A stretch of DNA of 64,000 nt, from assembly GCF_009915685.1 (NCBI RefSeq), contig NZ_JAABLP010000003.1; one strand, given 5' to 3'. This DNA is from Pannonibacter tanglangensis. GTDB taxonomy: Bacteria; Pseudomonadota; Alphaproteobacteria; Rhizobiales; Stappiaceae. Position 1 is the first letter of the stretch, and each line of letters begins with the position of its first letter. Both the position numbers and the translations under genes were made by a program. Below, piece after piece: positions 8,204 to 17,047 of the stretch. The notes beneath the pieces were generated by a model. That model saw only the letters and a list, made by a program, of their open reading frames with translations, had not been told where the DNA came from and did no database searches.

Positions 8204-10144
8204 CTACCAGCCGCCGCCGCCCCCGCCGCCACCGCCGCCCCCCGAAAAGCCTCCGCCCGAGGATCCCGAGCTCGACGTCTCCGGTGCCGGCAGGGCGCTG
8301 GTGAAGGACGAGGACATGGCCTCGACCGTGTGACCGAGATCGCGGGCCACCGAGCCGGCATCCAGCATCCCGCTCGTCCAGTGCGGCTGATAGGCCGCCG
8401 CCGCGCCCGCCCCTGCCGCCGTTGCCAGCCAGACCTCGAAGGCGCGGGACCAGGGCTCCTCCACCTCCAGCGCCACCGCATAGGGCAGGAGCGTCTCGAA
8501 GTGCTCGGGGCTCATGAGCGGCGCCCCCTCCATGTTCATGCGCTCGGCCTCGGCCACCTCCAGATAGAGGCGCAGGCCCTCGATCTCGTCGAGCACCTGG
8601 CGGCCAAGCGCGGTGGGCGCCCCCATCAGCTTGAAGAACAGGAAATTGACCGCCAGCAGCAGCGCCGCCAGCAGCGGCAAAAGCGGCGCGTCGGTGAGCA
8701 TGGACAGGCTGACGTGGCCGATGCCGACGTAGACGGCCGCCCCGACGGCGAAGCTCAGGAAGACCGCCGACAGGCGCGTGCGCAGCCGGGCGCGGCGCCG
8801 CAAGGCCTTGCCGAGGGTGACCGAGACGGCGCTGACGAGGAAGGCGCCCATGGCGACGGGCACCAGCAGGATCATGTCCAGATCGCCGACCCGGCCAAAG
8901 AAGATGATCGAGGCGACGGTGAGCACGCTGAGCACCACGCCGATGACAAGGAAACCCGTGTTCTCGCGGAAATAGGCATCCTGGCCGTCGCGCTCGACGG
9001 AGGCGCGGAACAGCTGGCCGAGCTTCAGCACGGCCGCGCCGTTGGACTTGCTGATCGTGACATCGCCGCCGCGGCCCGTCAGCCATTTCAGTGTCACGGC
9101 CTCGTTGCGGGCCAGATCGTCGCGGGCGGACGCAGCGCCGGGAAGGGCTTCCAGACGCAGCGCGTCGCCGGACGTGTCGAGACGCAGGCGGCCTTTCACC
9201 GCAAGGTTGAGGCAGGCCGCCGTGAGCGCGCGCCAGCCGCCGTCGGAAAAGCCGCGGTGCTCGATGTAATGCACCAGCGCCGGCGACAGGCCCTTCGGCG
9301 GCTCGAAGCGCGGGAAGACGACACCCGGTTCCGGATCGCGGCCCACGCGCCACCAGGTGATGACATAGAAGGCCAGCACCAGCGCCAGACCGGTGCCGCC
9401 AAAGATCTCGTTGCGGTAGTCGGCGAGAAAGTAGAGCAGCTCGTCCGCATCCGAAGGCGGCGCGATGACGCCCTTGTCGAGGCCGACCGCCACCGTGAGC
9501 CCCTCCCCGGCCGCAAGCGGACGGGTGGCGGAGAAGACGAGGGCCTTGCCGCCGTCCTCGACATAGGCGGTGTAATCCGCCCCGTCGGCCCCATAGGGCC
9601 CGGTGTAGGCGGTCCAGTCCAGCGCGCTCGCCCCCTCCGGCAGCACCACGCGGGCCGTGGCCTGCTCGATCGGGAAGGCCCACTCGTTGCCGGTGGCGTT
9701 CCAGTAGATCTCGTCCGCATCGCCGAAGAAGCGGATCTGGCGGGTGGTGTCGTAGACGATGCGGTAGGTGTGACGCCCGGCGGGAAGGAAGACCTCCTCC
9801 TGGCCGATCAGGATGCGCACGCCGCTGTCGCTGGACGTGACCTGATGCGGTTCGTCGGCCCCGTTGCGCTGCACCGAGACCAGCTCGAAGCCCGCCCGGG
9901 CGATGCGGCCGCCTTCCATCTCGAACAGGAGCGGCACGTCGCGGTAGATGCCCCGGCGAATCTCGCGCCCCTCGGCCTGGACCTCGATGACCTCGGTGAT
10001 GCGCAACGTGCCGTCGGCGCTGGCGGCGATGGTCGAGGTGAAGCGCAGGATGCGTTCGGCTGCGGCCAGCGGCTGGAGCGTGCCGAGCAGCAGCAGGAGG
10101 ACGGCAAGGACCGTGGCGAGCCGGGGAGCCGGGGGGAAGCGCAT
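8204..10144 (-). CDS. DUF2207 membrane protein
   Basis: The product has 646 residues with a clear signal peptide (AVLLLLLGTLQPLAAAE, cleavage near residue 29). An extracytoplasmic beta-rich DUF2207 domain follows, then several membrane segments in the middle and a Ser/Gly tail ending SGGGGGGGGGGGW. DUF2207 proteins are uncharacterised but often sit beside lemA genes, as here: lemA ends 11 bases upstream on the same strand, so the two are very probably one transcript. Function is unknown; an envelope role is an inference from topology. Confidence 0.85.
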   Translation of the reverse strand: MRFPPAPRLATVLAVLLLLLGTLQPLAAAERILRFTSTIAASADGTLRITEVIEVQAEGREIRRGIYRDVPLLFEMEGGRIARAGFELVSVQRNGADEPHQVTSSDSGVRILIGQEEVFLPAGRHTYRIVYDTTRQIRFFGDADEIYWNATGNEWAFPIEQATARVVLPEGASALDWTAYTGPYGADGADYTAYVEDGGKALVFSATRPLAAGEGLTVAVGLDKGVIAPPSDADELLYFLADYRNEIFGGTGLALVLAFYVITWWRVGRDPEPGVVFPRFEPPKGLSPALVHYIEHRGFSDGGWRALTAACLNLAVKGRLRLDTSGDALRLEALPGAASARDDLARNEAVTLKWLTGRGGDVTISKSNGAAVLKLGQLFRASVERDGQDAYFRENTGFLVIGVVLSVLTVASIIFFGRVGDLDMILLVPVAMGAFLVSAVSVTLGKALRRRARLRTRLSAVFLSFAVGAAVYVGIGHVSLSMLTDAPLLPLLAALLLAVNFLFFKLMGAPTALGRQVLDEIEGLRLYLEVAEAERMNMEGAPLMSPEHFETLLPYAVALEVEEPWSRAFEVWLATAAGAGAAAAYQPHWTSGMLDAGSVARDLGHTVEAMSSSFTSALPAPETSSSGSSGGGFSGGGGGGGGGGGW

Positions 10145-10155
10145 GACGGGTCCTG

Positions 10156-10713
10156 TCAGAAGGCGACCTTCGGCAGGGCCCGGTCAGCCGGATCCTCGAT
10201 CTCGAAATAGGCGGCCGTGACAAAGCCAAAGCGGCCGGCGACCAGATTGGACGGAAAGCTCTCGACCATGACATTCAGGCCACGCACGGCGCCGTTGTAG
10301 TAGCGCCGCGCCATCTGCAGCGCATCCTCGACCTTGTCGAGGGCAGCCTGCAGCTCCTGGAAGTTGGCGCTGGCCTTGAGGTCGGGATAGGCCTCGGCCA
10401 CGGCGAGAAGCCGGCCGAGAGCCTGGGAGAGCTGGCTCTCCACGGCGGCCCGGGCTGCGATGTCGCCGGCAGGCACCTGGGCCGCCGCGGTGCGCAGGCC
10501 GGTCACGGCCTCCAGCGTGGCCTTCTCGTGGGCGGCGTAGCCCTTGACCGTCTCGACGAGATTGGGGATGAGGTCGGCGCGGCGCTTGAGCTGGACGTCG
10601 ATGCCGCTCCAGCCCTCCGCCACCATCTGGCGCCTTTTCACCAGCCCGTTGTAGAGGGCGATGCCATAAAGGGCGACGCCGACCAGCGCCGCGATGACAA
10701 TCCAGAACCCCAT
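10156..10713 (-). CDS. LemA family protein
   Basis: The product has 185 residues: one N-terminal membrane segment (MGFWIVIAALVGVALYGIAL) followed by a helical LemA domain containing YNGLVKRR, WSGIDVQLKRRADLIPNLVETVKGY and YPDLKAS. LemA proteins are small membrane-anchored helical-bundle proteins of unknown biochemical role. The frame is open nine codons further upstream, but the ATG at 10713 puts the membrane segment at the N-terminus as in the family. It is followed by the DUF2207 gene, its usual partner, and preceded by glyQ, 115 bases away. Confidence 0.9.
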   Translation of the reverse strand: MGFWIVIAALVGVALYGIALYNGLVKRRQMVAEGWSGIDVQLKRRADLIPNLVETVKGYAAHEKATLEAVTGLRTAAAQVPAGDIAARAAVESQLSQALGRLLAVAEAYPDLKASANFQELQAALDKVEDALQMARRYYNGAVRGLNVMVESFPSNLVAGRFGFVTAAYFEIEDPADRALPKVAF

Positions 10714-10828
10714 GACCGGCTTCTCCTGGCGAGGACTCACTGCGGCGTGACGCTAGCGCCTGACGCCGGATCTGTCACCCTGAAGAGGCGGGCCGAAGCT
10801 GGGGGCTGACGGGATCGGCAGGCGCGGG

Positions 10829-11785
10829 TCAGCCCTCGTAGCCGACACCGCCGGCGCTGGTTTCGAGGAAGGCCCCGCCGCAGGCCTTGGCCAGCTCGCG
10901 GACGCGCAGGATGTAGCTCTGGCGCTCGGTGACGGAGATGACACCGCGGGCATCGAGCAGATTGAAGGCGTGGCTGGCCTTGATGCACTGGTCATAGGCC
11001 GGCAGCACGACCTGATGCACGTCGGCCCCCGCCGCATCGCGGGCCGCCGCGCCGGCAGCCAGAAGGCGGCGGCATTCCTCTTCCGCATCCCGGAAGTGGC
11101 GGAACAGCATCTCGGTGTCGGCGTGCTCGAAATTGTGGCGGGAGTATTCCTGCTCGGCCTGCAGGAACACATCGCCGTAGGTGATCTTCTCGGCGCCCTC
11201 GCGGCCGTTGTAGTTCAGGTCATAGACGTTATCGACGCCCTGGATGTACATGGCGAGACGCTCGAGGCCGTAGGTCAGCTCGCCGGAGACCGGCGCGCAC
11301 TCGAACCCGGCAACCTGCTGGAAGTAGGTGAACTGCGACACTTCCATGCCATCGCACCAGCATTCCCAGCCGAGGCCCCAGGCCCCCAGCGTCGGGCTTT
11401 CCCAGTCGTCCTCGACGAAGCGGATGTCGTGCAGGGTCGGGTCGAGACCGATGGCGTAGAGGCTGTTGAGATAGAGGTCCTGCAGGTTGTCCGGCGACGG
11501 CTTCAGGATGACCTGGAACTGGTAGTAGTGCTGCAGCCGGTTCGGGTTCTCGCCGTAGCGGCCATCGGAGGGACGGCGGGAGGGCTGGACATAGGCGGCC
11601 TTCCACGGACGCGGCCCGAGCGAGCGCAGCGTGGTGGCCGGATGGAACGTGCCGGCGCCGACTTCCATGTCATAGGGCTGCAGCACGACGCAACCCTGAT
11701 CCGCCCAGTAGCGCTGCAGGGTCAGGATCAGACCCTGGAAGGAGTTTTCAGGGCGCATGTGGGCCGGGATGGCTTCGTTCGACAT
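10829..11785 (-). CDS. glyQ: glycine--tRNA ligase alpha subunit
   Basis: The product has 318 residues, usual for GlyQ. It contains NSFQGLILTLQRYWADQGC near the N-terminus and the class II motif region MEVGAGTFHPATTLRSLG and YVQPSRRPSDGRYGENPNR. It forms the heterotetrameric ligase with GlyS. An open frame extends about 85 codons upstream but is Arg/Ala/Gly-rich without homology, so the ATG at 11785 (MSNEAIPAHMRPENSFQG) is the real start. It is divergent from the thiM riboswitch transcript. Confidence 0.97.
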   Translation of the reverse strand: MSNEAIPAHMRPENSFQGLILTLQRYWADQGCVVLQPYDMEVGAGTFHPATTLRSLGPRPWKAAYVQPSRRPSDGRYGENPNRLQHYYQFQVILKPSPDNLQDLYLNSLYAIGLDPTLHDIRFVEDDWESPTLGAWGLGWECWCDGMEVSQFTYFQQVAGFECAPVSGELTYGLERLAMYIQGVDNVYDLNYNGREGAEKITYGDVFLQAEQEYSRHNFEHADTEMLFRHFRDAEEECRRLLAAGAAARDAAGADVHQVVLPAYDQCIKASHAFNLLDARGVISVTERQSYILRVRELAKACGGAFLETSAGGVGYEG

Positions 11786-12023
11786 GGATGAGGTCCCGAT
11801 TGCGAAGGGCGGCGCGGCCAAGGCCGCGCACAGTCGGCCGGACAGGTGCCACGGGCCGCCGGCAAGGTCAAGCGCGGCGGCGCGAGGGCCCGCACGCGTC
11901 CCTCCCCTCGAGCCGCCGGCCCCATGCGGCGCCCCCGTGCGGCGGGCCTGTGCGGCGGCCCGGTGCGGCGACCTTGCGCTTCCCTCTTGCGCTGCCGCTG
12001 CGACAGGCCTATAAGCCTGCTTG

Positions 12024-12100
12024 CGACAGGGGCGCCCCACAACCGGGGGCTGAGAGGAACCCTTTGAACCTGAACCGGGTCATGCCGGCGGAGGAAGTCG
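12024..12100 (+). promoter_or_regulatory. TPP riboswitch (THI element)
   Basis: The segment contains the conserved thiamine pyrophosphate aptamer words in order: GGGGCGCC, GGCTGAGAGG, ACCCTTTGAACCTGA, CCGGGTCATGCCGGCGGAGGAA. CGAC at 12024-12027 and GTCG at 12097-12100 can close the P1 helix. It lies about 145 bases before the thiM start, exactly where such a switch should be, and would shut off thiM-thiE when TPP is plentiful. Confidence 0.95.
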
Positions 12101-12245
12101 TTTGCAGACCTGTGCCTACCATCCCTGCCCCCATGTTGCCGTCCGCTGGCCGATGCGCCCGCCTCTGCGGCCAGGGCGGAGCCATGGTCCCGCGCGGTCT
12201 TCAGCCTCCCCGCGCCGGACCGCCCGCATGCATGGAGGACAGGAC

Positions 12246-13256
12246 ATGACAGACAGCGCCACCGCACAGGCGCAGCCGGAGCAGCGGAAGCCGGAGCAGG
12301 CCAACACGGAGCAGGAGCGCCCGGAGCGGGGCGGGCCGCAGCGTGGGCAGGAAGCAGCCTCCGGGCCGGATCGCGCCGGCACGGCGGCGAGCAACCGTCC
12401 CGGCATCGCAGGGGGCGGCCTTGCACGGGCAGCCGTGGCTGCTGCCGGGCCGACCATGACGCTCGGCGCCCACCTGGCAGGAATGCGGGCGCAGCGACCG
12501 CTGGTGCAGAACATCACCAACTTCGTGGCGATGCAGACCATGGCCAATGTGCTGCTGGCCGCGGGAGCCTCGCCGGCGATGGTGCATGCGCGCGAGGAAG
12601 CGGCGGAGTTCGCCGGCCTTGCCAGCGCCGTGACGCTGAACACCGGCACGCCCGAACCCGACTGGGTCGCCGCCATGGAGGCAGCCGCAACGGCGGCGCT
12701 CGCCCGCGGCATTCCGGTCGTGCTCGATCCGGTGGCGGCCGGGGCAACCGGATACCGGCGCGAGATCAACGGCCGGCTTGCCCGGCTGTCGCCTTCGATC
12801 ATCAAGGGCAACGCATCGGAGATCCTGGCGGTTGCCGGACGCACCAGCGCCTCGCGCGGAGCCGACAGCGGCGACGGGACCGACGCGGCCGAGCCGGCGG
12901 CCATCGCCCTGGCCCGGGCCACGGGCGGGATCGTGGCCGTGACGGGCGCGATCGACGTGGTGACGGACGGGCGCCGGATTGCGCGGATCGCGAACGGGTC
13001 GCCGCTGATGACGCAGGTCACGGCGCTCGGTTGCGCCCTCACCGGCATCGTTGCCGCCTTTGCTGCGGGTGCGCCCGACCGGTTTCATGCAACGGTCGCA
13101 GCTCTCGCCTATTACGCCCTCGCCGGAGAACGCGCGGCCGCCGAAGACCCCCGACCGGGAAGCTTTGCGACCGCCTTCCTCAACGCCTTGCATGATGTGA
13201 CGCCAGAGCAGGTCGATGCCCTGGCGCTTGTGGAGTATGCCGATGCGCCGCTTTGA
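12246..13256 (+). CDS. thiM: hydroxyethylthiazole kinase with N-terminal extension
   Basis: The product has 336 residues; usual ThiM is about 265. The catalytic core starts near MTLGAHLAGMRAQRPLVQNITN (M71) and includes ITNFVAMQTMANVLLAAGASPAM and the phosphate-binding region VTALGCALTG. It phosphorylates hydroxyethylthiazole in thiamine salvage. The first 70 residues are Gln/Glu/Ala/Gly-rich and look disordered. The start at 12246 is supported by a strong ribosome site, GGAGGACAGGAC, directly in front; the internal ATG at 12456 would give a normal-length enzyme. It sits under the TPP riboswitch and overlaps thiE by 14 bases. Confidence 0.93.
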   Translation: MTDSATAQAQPEQRKPEQANTEQERPERGGPQRGQEAASGPDRAGTAASNRPGIAGGGLARAAVAAAGPTMTLGAHLAGMRAQRPLVQNITNFVAMQTMANVLLAAGASPAMVHAREEAAEFAGLASAVTLNTGTPEPDWVAAMEAAATAALARGIPVVLDPVAAGATGYRREINGRLARLSPSIIKGNASEILAVAGRTSASRGADSGDGTDAAEPAAIALARATGGIVAVTGAIDVVTDGRRIARIANGSPLMTQVTALGCALTGIVAAFAAGAPDRFHATVAALAYYALAGERAAAEDPRPGSFATAFLNALHDVTPEQVDALALVEYADAPL

Positions 13257-13899
13257 TCTTTCCCTGTATCTCGTGACCGACGAGATCCGTCGCCCCGGAC
13301 TTGAGGACGACGTGATCGCGGCCGTTCGCGGGGGCGTGACGCTGGTGCAGCTGCGCGACAAGAGCGCGCCGCATGCGGTGGTGGCGGAGTTTGCCCGGCG
13401 GCTGAAGGCGCGGCTGGACGAGCACCGCGTGCCGCTGATCCTGAACGACCGGGTGGAAGTGGCGCGGATGATCGGCGCCGCCGGCGTGCACATCGGCACA
13501 CGGGACATGACCCCGGCCGAAGCGCGGCAGATGCTCGGCCCGAACGCGATCATCGGCGTTTCCGTTTCGGAAGCTGCCCATCTCGACCGGTTCGACCCGG
13601 CCGATGTCGACTATGTCGGCATCGGACCCGTGCATACGACCCTGACGAAGCCCGACCATGCGACCCCGATCGGAGCGGAGGGGCTCGCGCGGCTCTGCGC
13701 TGCGGCGCGGCTGCCGGCGGTGGCGATCGGCGGCCTGACGGCGCAGGACGCTCCGGCCGTCCGGGCCGCGGGCGCGCAGGGCCTGGCGGTGGTCTCGGCG
13801 ATCCTTTCCGACGGCGACGCGGAACAGGCCGCCCGCCGGCTGCGCAGGGCGTGGGAAGAGGCTGCGTCCGGTGACGTCGCACGGCCGGCAGCGGAGTGA
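13243..13899 (+). CDS. thiE: thiamine-phosphate synthase
   Basis: The product has 218 residues with the TIM-barrel motifs of ThiE: YLVTDE, GVTLVQLRDKSAP, LNDRVEVA, GVHIGTRDM, YVGIGPVHTT and VAIGGLTAQ. It joins the pyrimidine and thiazole phosphates to make thiamine phosphate. The ATG at 13243 has TGGAG seven bases upstream; the ATG two codons earlier is too close to that site. It overlaps the end of thiM by 14 bases, so translation is coupled and control by the TPP riboswitch is shared. Confidence 0.95.
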   Translation: MRRFDLSLYLVTDEIRRPGLEDDVIAAVRGGVTLVQLRDKSAPHAVVAEFARRLKARLDEHRVPLILNDRVEVARMIGAAGVHIGTRDMTPAEARQMLGPNAIIGVSVSEAAHLDRFDPADVDYVGIGPVHTTLTKPDHATPIGAEGLARLCAAARLPAVAIGGLTAQDAPAVRAAGAQGLAVVSAILSDGDAEQAARRLRRAWEEAASGDVARPAAE

Positions 13900-13929
13900 C
13901 CGAGGACCTGACGGGTCCCGGGGCGGGGA

Positions 13930-14115
13930 TCAGGCCTCGCCTTCGGGGCGATAGCGGCCGGTGACCGGATCCCGCTCAAGGCGGATGGTCTGGTCATCGG
14001 GCCGACGGGCCGCTTCCGAGAGCCGCGCCTCGACCCGGGCCATTTCGCGGCGGACCAGCTTGAAGGCCGCGAACCCGGCAGCACCCAGAAGGGCAAGTCC
14101 CCAGAGCGGTGGCAT
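13930..14115 (-). CDS. small single-pass membrane protein
   Basis: The product has 61 residues: a hydrophobic N-terminus (LWGLALLGAAGFAAFKLV) followed by a charged helix and the tail DPVTGRYRPEGEA. The family is unknown to me. It follows the S49 peptidase gene by 21 bases on the same strand and is presumably co-transcribed. The position and orderly amphipathic tail suggest a real gene, but there is no functional clue. Confidence 0.6.
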   Translation of the reverse strand: MPPLWGLALLGAAGFAAFKLVRREMARVEARLSEAARRPDDQTIRLERDPVTGRYRPEGEA

Positions 14116-14136
14116 GACAGCTTCTCCCGACAGGCT

Positions 14137-14994
14137 TCAGAGCCCGTAGCGCGACCACAGCGTACGGGCCTCGACGGCGGCCATCAGATCATCCGCGTAG
14201 GTGGCAGGCAAGAGGGAGGCCGCAACGCCGCCGCCGCCGCCGTTGCGACGCCCGAACAGGCCGCGCGGCGGATTGACAAGCCGCAGCTCCGCGCGCGCGC
14301 CGTATTTCTCGCGCACGACGGAGCGCAGGTCCCCTTCCCGGTCCGCAAGACCGAGCCCGACCGCCGCACGCCCGGTCCAGAACTGGCCGGTGAACAGGTC
14401 GGGATGGTCGGCGAGCCGGCCGCCGCGCCGCTCCTTCACCAGGTCGATGAAGACCTCGTGGATCTCGAGCTGCAGCTGCCTGATATGGGCGATCTCGTCC
14501 GGGTTCTCGGGACGGAAGGGATCAAGCTGCGACTTGTTGCTGCCTGCCGTATAGACCCGGCGCTCGACGCCGATCCTGTCAATGAGGCCGGTGAAGCCGA
14601 AGCCGGAGAAGATCACGCCGATGGAGCCGACGATGGACGAGGGATCGACGATGATCTCGTCGCCCGCCACGGCGATCATGTAGCCGCCGGATGCGGCCAC
14701 ATCCTCGACGAAGACAAGGACGTGCTTGCCATGCTCGGCCGCCAGATCGCGGATGCGGCGGGTGATCAGACGCGACTGCACCGCCGACCCGCCGGGCGAG
14801 TTGACGACCAGCGCAACCGCCGGCGCCTTCTTCATGCGGAACGCCCGCTCCAGGGGCGTGGCGACATTGGCCAGGTTGAGGCCGGGCCGCATCAGGCCGC
14901 CGTTGTCGATGACCCCCTGCAGCCGAACGACGGGAATGACCGGCCCGGACCGGCCGGCGAGGGCCCGAAGCTTGCTGGACAACATCTGGAACAT
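14137..14994 (-). CDS. S49 family serine peptidase (SppA/SohB-like)
   Basis: The product has 285 residues. It carries the S49 core: VNSPGGSAVQS (residues 65-73), VEDVAASGGYMIAVAGDEI with the probable nucleophile S102, and YTAGSNKSQLDPF with the probable general base K154. SppA-like enzymes degrade signal peptides and membrane protein fragments. There is no obvious transmembrane segment, so it may be a peripheral or cytoplasmic member. The family assignment is firm; the substrate is unknown. Confidence 0.9.
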   Translation of the reverse strand: MFQMLSSKLRALAGRSGPVIPVVRLQGVIDNGGLMRPGLNLANVATPLERAFRMKKAPAVALVVNSPGGSAVQSRLITRRIRDLAAEHGKHVLVFVEDVAASGGYMIAVAGDEIIVDPSSIVGSIGVIFSGFGFTGLIDRIGVERRVYTAGSNKSQLDPFRPENPDEIAHIRQLQLEIHEVFIDLVKERRGGRLADHPDLFTGQFWTGRAAVGLGLADREGDLRSVVREKYGARAELRLVNPPRGLFGRRNGGGGGVAASLLPATYADDLMAAVEARTLWSRYGL

Positions 14995-15078
14995 CGGAAG
15001 GGCTCCGCAGGACAGGAAGGAAGGTCTCCGTTCCTAGCTGGGGACTTGCGGGCGTCTTGGCAAGCCACCTCCGGCCCA

Positions 15079-15128
15079 AGGCAAGGCCAAGGGGCAAGGG
15101 GCAAGGGGCAAGGGCCAAGCGCAAGGGC
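15079..15128. repeat. GGGGCAA short tandem repeat
   Basis: Three exact copies of GGGGCAA occur at 15091-15111, flanked by degenerate copies such as GGCAAGG and GGGCCAA. It lies between the PilZ gene and the S49 peptidase start, in the upstream region of the latter. It could be a site of slippage variation; nothing shows a function. Confidence 0.7.
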
Positions 15129-15248
15129 GGGGGCGGGAACGGATCGGGTTGCAGGGTCCGACCGGAGCATCCGGCGGAGACCGTCGGACGGCCGCTTCAC
15201 ACCGGAAGACCAGACAGGAGGATCGGGCAGGAGGGGCAGGCAGGGCGG

Positions 15249-15839
15249 TCAGACGGGCGGACGGGCCAGTTTCTGGGTCTTGCTGGCCAGCTCCCGCACG
15301 GCCTCCCAGTTCAGGCGGACGCCGGCCTCGTCGCCCTCGCGCCGCATGATCTGCCCGACCAGCGCCCGCGGCATGCCAAGCACGCGGATCACGATCTCGT
15401 CGGGAAGCTTCGCCAGGCCGGGCGCGGAAATCCGGCAGCCGGACTTCGAGGCATCAACGATGCGGCCCGAGACGCGCACGCTGCCCTCCCGATCCGTGAC
15501 AACGATGGGAATGGACACGGGCCGGCGCGGCTCCTGCCGCCGGCTGGCGGCCGCATCGCTTTGGGCGCTGAAGACGACCGCTGCCATGGTGCCGGTGACC
15601 GACGTCACGGTCGCCGCCCGCAGATAGGGATCGTCGCCCACCCTGATGCCGATGCTCTTGCCGAGAAGTCCGGCGTCGTCCGAGGTCAGGCGGCAGCCCC
15701 ACTGGCTGACGTTGCTCATCTCCGCCTCGATGCAGGTGAGGCGGTCCACATCAAAGACAAGCACCCGCTCAACCTCCGGCTGCACTTGCGGCTCGGCGGC
15801 GGCATGGGGACGGTGAACGGAAAAGGCACTCGACGCCAT
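15249..15839 (-). CDS. PilZ-domain protein
   Basis: The product has 196 residues with two PilZ-like halves. The C-terminal one has the c-di-GMP-binding signature: RRQEPRR (residues 100-106) and DASKSGCRI (D129-I137). The N-terminal half (EAEMSNVSQWGCRL) keeps only the second motif and looks degenerate. It probably acts as a c-di-GMP effector in the cytoplasm. The ATG at 15839 has AGGA eight bases upstream; an in-frame TTG lies two codons earlier. The gene stands alone with a low-GC upstream region of 76 bases that likely holds its promoter. Confidence 0.85.
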   Translation of the reverse strand: MASSAFSVHRPHAAAEPQVQPEVERVLVFDVDRLTCIEAEMSNVSQWGCRLTSDDAGLLGKSIGIRVGDDPYLRAATVTSVTGTMAAVVFSAQSDAAASRRQEPRRPVSIPIVVTDREGSVRVSGRIVDASKSGCRISAPGLAKLPDEIVIRVLGMPRALVGQIMRREGDEAGVRLNWEAVRELASKTQKLARPPV

Positions 15840-15915
15840 CGGCAAATCCTAAAATTTGACGATAAAGTGCTAACGATTTGCCTGTTAAAAAATCGTATAG
15901 GTTGATCTTACAATT

Positions 15916-16887
15916 TTACTCAACCGGATGATTATCGCCCGCCACAACCTGACGTAGGGTCAGAAAATCCCGCCACGCCAGACGTTTCTCGAGCGGACTG
16001 CGCAAGAGATAGGCAGGATGATAGGTCGCAAGCGCCCTGATCTTGCGGCGACCCGTATCGTATTGCATCCACCGTCCGCGCATCTTCCTGATGCCGTCGG
16101 TGGCTCCGGTCAGGGCCTTTGCTGAGGCAGCCCCGAGAAAGACCAGAACATCCGGGTCGACCAGCTCGATCTGACGCGCGATGAACGGTCGGCAGATCTC
16201 GGTTTCCTGGGGCGTCGGCGTCCGGTTGCCTGGCGGCCGCCAGGGCACGACATTGGCAATATAGACAGAGGTCCGGTCCAGCCCGATGGCGCCGAGCATG
16301 CGGTCCAGCAGCTTGCCGGAGCGCCCGACGAAGGGCACGCCGGTGGCATCTTCCTCCGATCCCGGCGCCTCGCCGACGAACATGAGGCGCGCGGCCGGGT
16401 TGCCGTCGGAAAAGACAAGGGACTTGGCAGTCAGCTGCAGATTGCAGCCCCGGAACGCGGCGAGACAGGCCTTCAGCTCCTCCAGTGTCGCGGCAGAACG
16501 GGCCGCCTCGCGGGCAGAGCGGACGGCCTCCTCACCCGGGATCACCGCCTGACCGGGACCGGGCGCCGATGCGGGCGCCATGGGGGCAGCCGGTGACGCG
16601 GTCAGGCTCGGCAGGTTGAGCGGCGGCGGCGTCCCCTGCCCCGTCCCCCGGCCGGACAGGGCAGCGACCTGGGGAGCGGTCTGATGTCCGAACTGATGTC
16701 CGGTCTGGCCCATCGGCGCGCGCGGACCGGCAGGGGGCATCGGCGCACGCCGCGCGTCCTGCTCCGACTGGGCAAACCGGTCGACCGGATCCAGATCAAG
16801 GAATGCATCGACCCCTGCCCCCTGGAGAAACTCCAGCAAGGCCTCCATGTGCCTGTGGGTCAGGACGGCGGGCGGGGGCGTGATCAT
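15916..16887 (-). CDS. uracil-DNA glycosylase, family 4-like, altered Fe-S ligands
   Basis: The product has 323 residues. The first 135 are a Pro/Gly/Ala-rich linker; the catalytic domain follows with VGEAPGSEEDATGVPFVGRSG (172 on) and HPAYLLR (290 on). This matches the family 4/5 uracil-DNA glycosylases, which remove uracil from DNA. In the thermophilic enzymes four cysteines bind a 4Fe-4S cluster. Here C148 and C232 remain, but the usual partner three residues before C148 is absent and the position in NVVPWRPPGNR is Trp216 instead of Cys, so the cluster may be lost. I recall similar WRPPGNR forms from other alphaproteobacteria. Confidence 0.88.
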   Translation of the reverse strand: MITPPPAVLTHRHMEALLEFLQGAGVDAFLDLDPVDRFAQSEQDARRAPMPPAGPRAPMGQTGHQFGHQTAPQVAALSGRGTGQGTPPPLNLPSLTASPAAPMAPASAPGPGQAVIPGEEAVRSAREAARSAATLEELKACLAAFRGCNLQLTAKSLVFSDGNPAARLMFVGEAPGSEEDATGVPFVGRSGKLLDRMLGAIGLDRTSVYIANVVPWRPPGNRTPTPQETEICRPFIARQIELVDPDVLVFLGAASAKALTGATDGIRKMRGRWMQYDTGRRKIRALATYHPAYLLRSPLEKRLAWRDFLTLRQVVAGDNHPVE

Positions 16888-17027
16888 GGGCGCACTCTAG
16901 CGGCTCACCCGACAAACACAACCGGTCTGCGCGCTGCCGCCGAGGGTGTCCCCGCTTTGCCGCCTGCAGGACGCAGGCGCGTCAGGAGGCGTCGCGTTCC
17001 GCCTTGCGAAACGCCGAAAACTATGAT

Positions 17028-17047
17028 TTACGCTTACGTAAACGTAA
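17028..17047. promoter_or_regulatory. LiuR-like operator before the ETF-QO gene
   Basis: TTACGCTTACGTAAACGTAA is a near-perfect 20-bp palindrome (one base pair off symmetry). It resembles the TTACG..CGTAA boxes of LiuR-type MerR regulators of branched-chain amino acid breakdown, whose regulons include electron-transfer flavoprotein genes. It lies about 155 bases before the ETF-QO start. The match is from memory of the motif, not a search. Confidence 0.55.
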
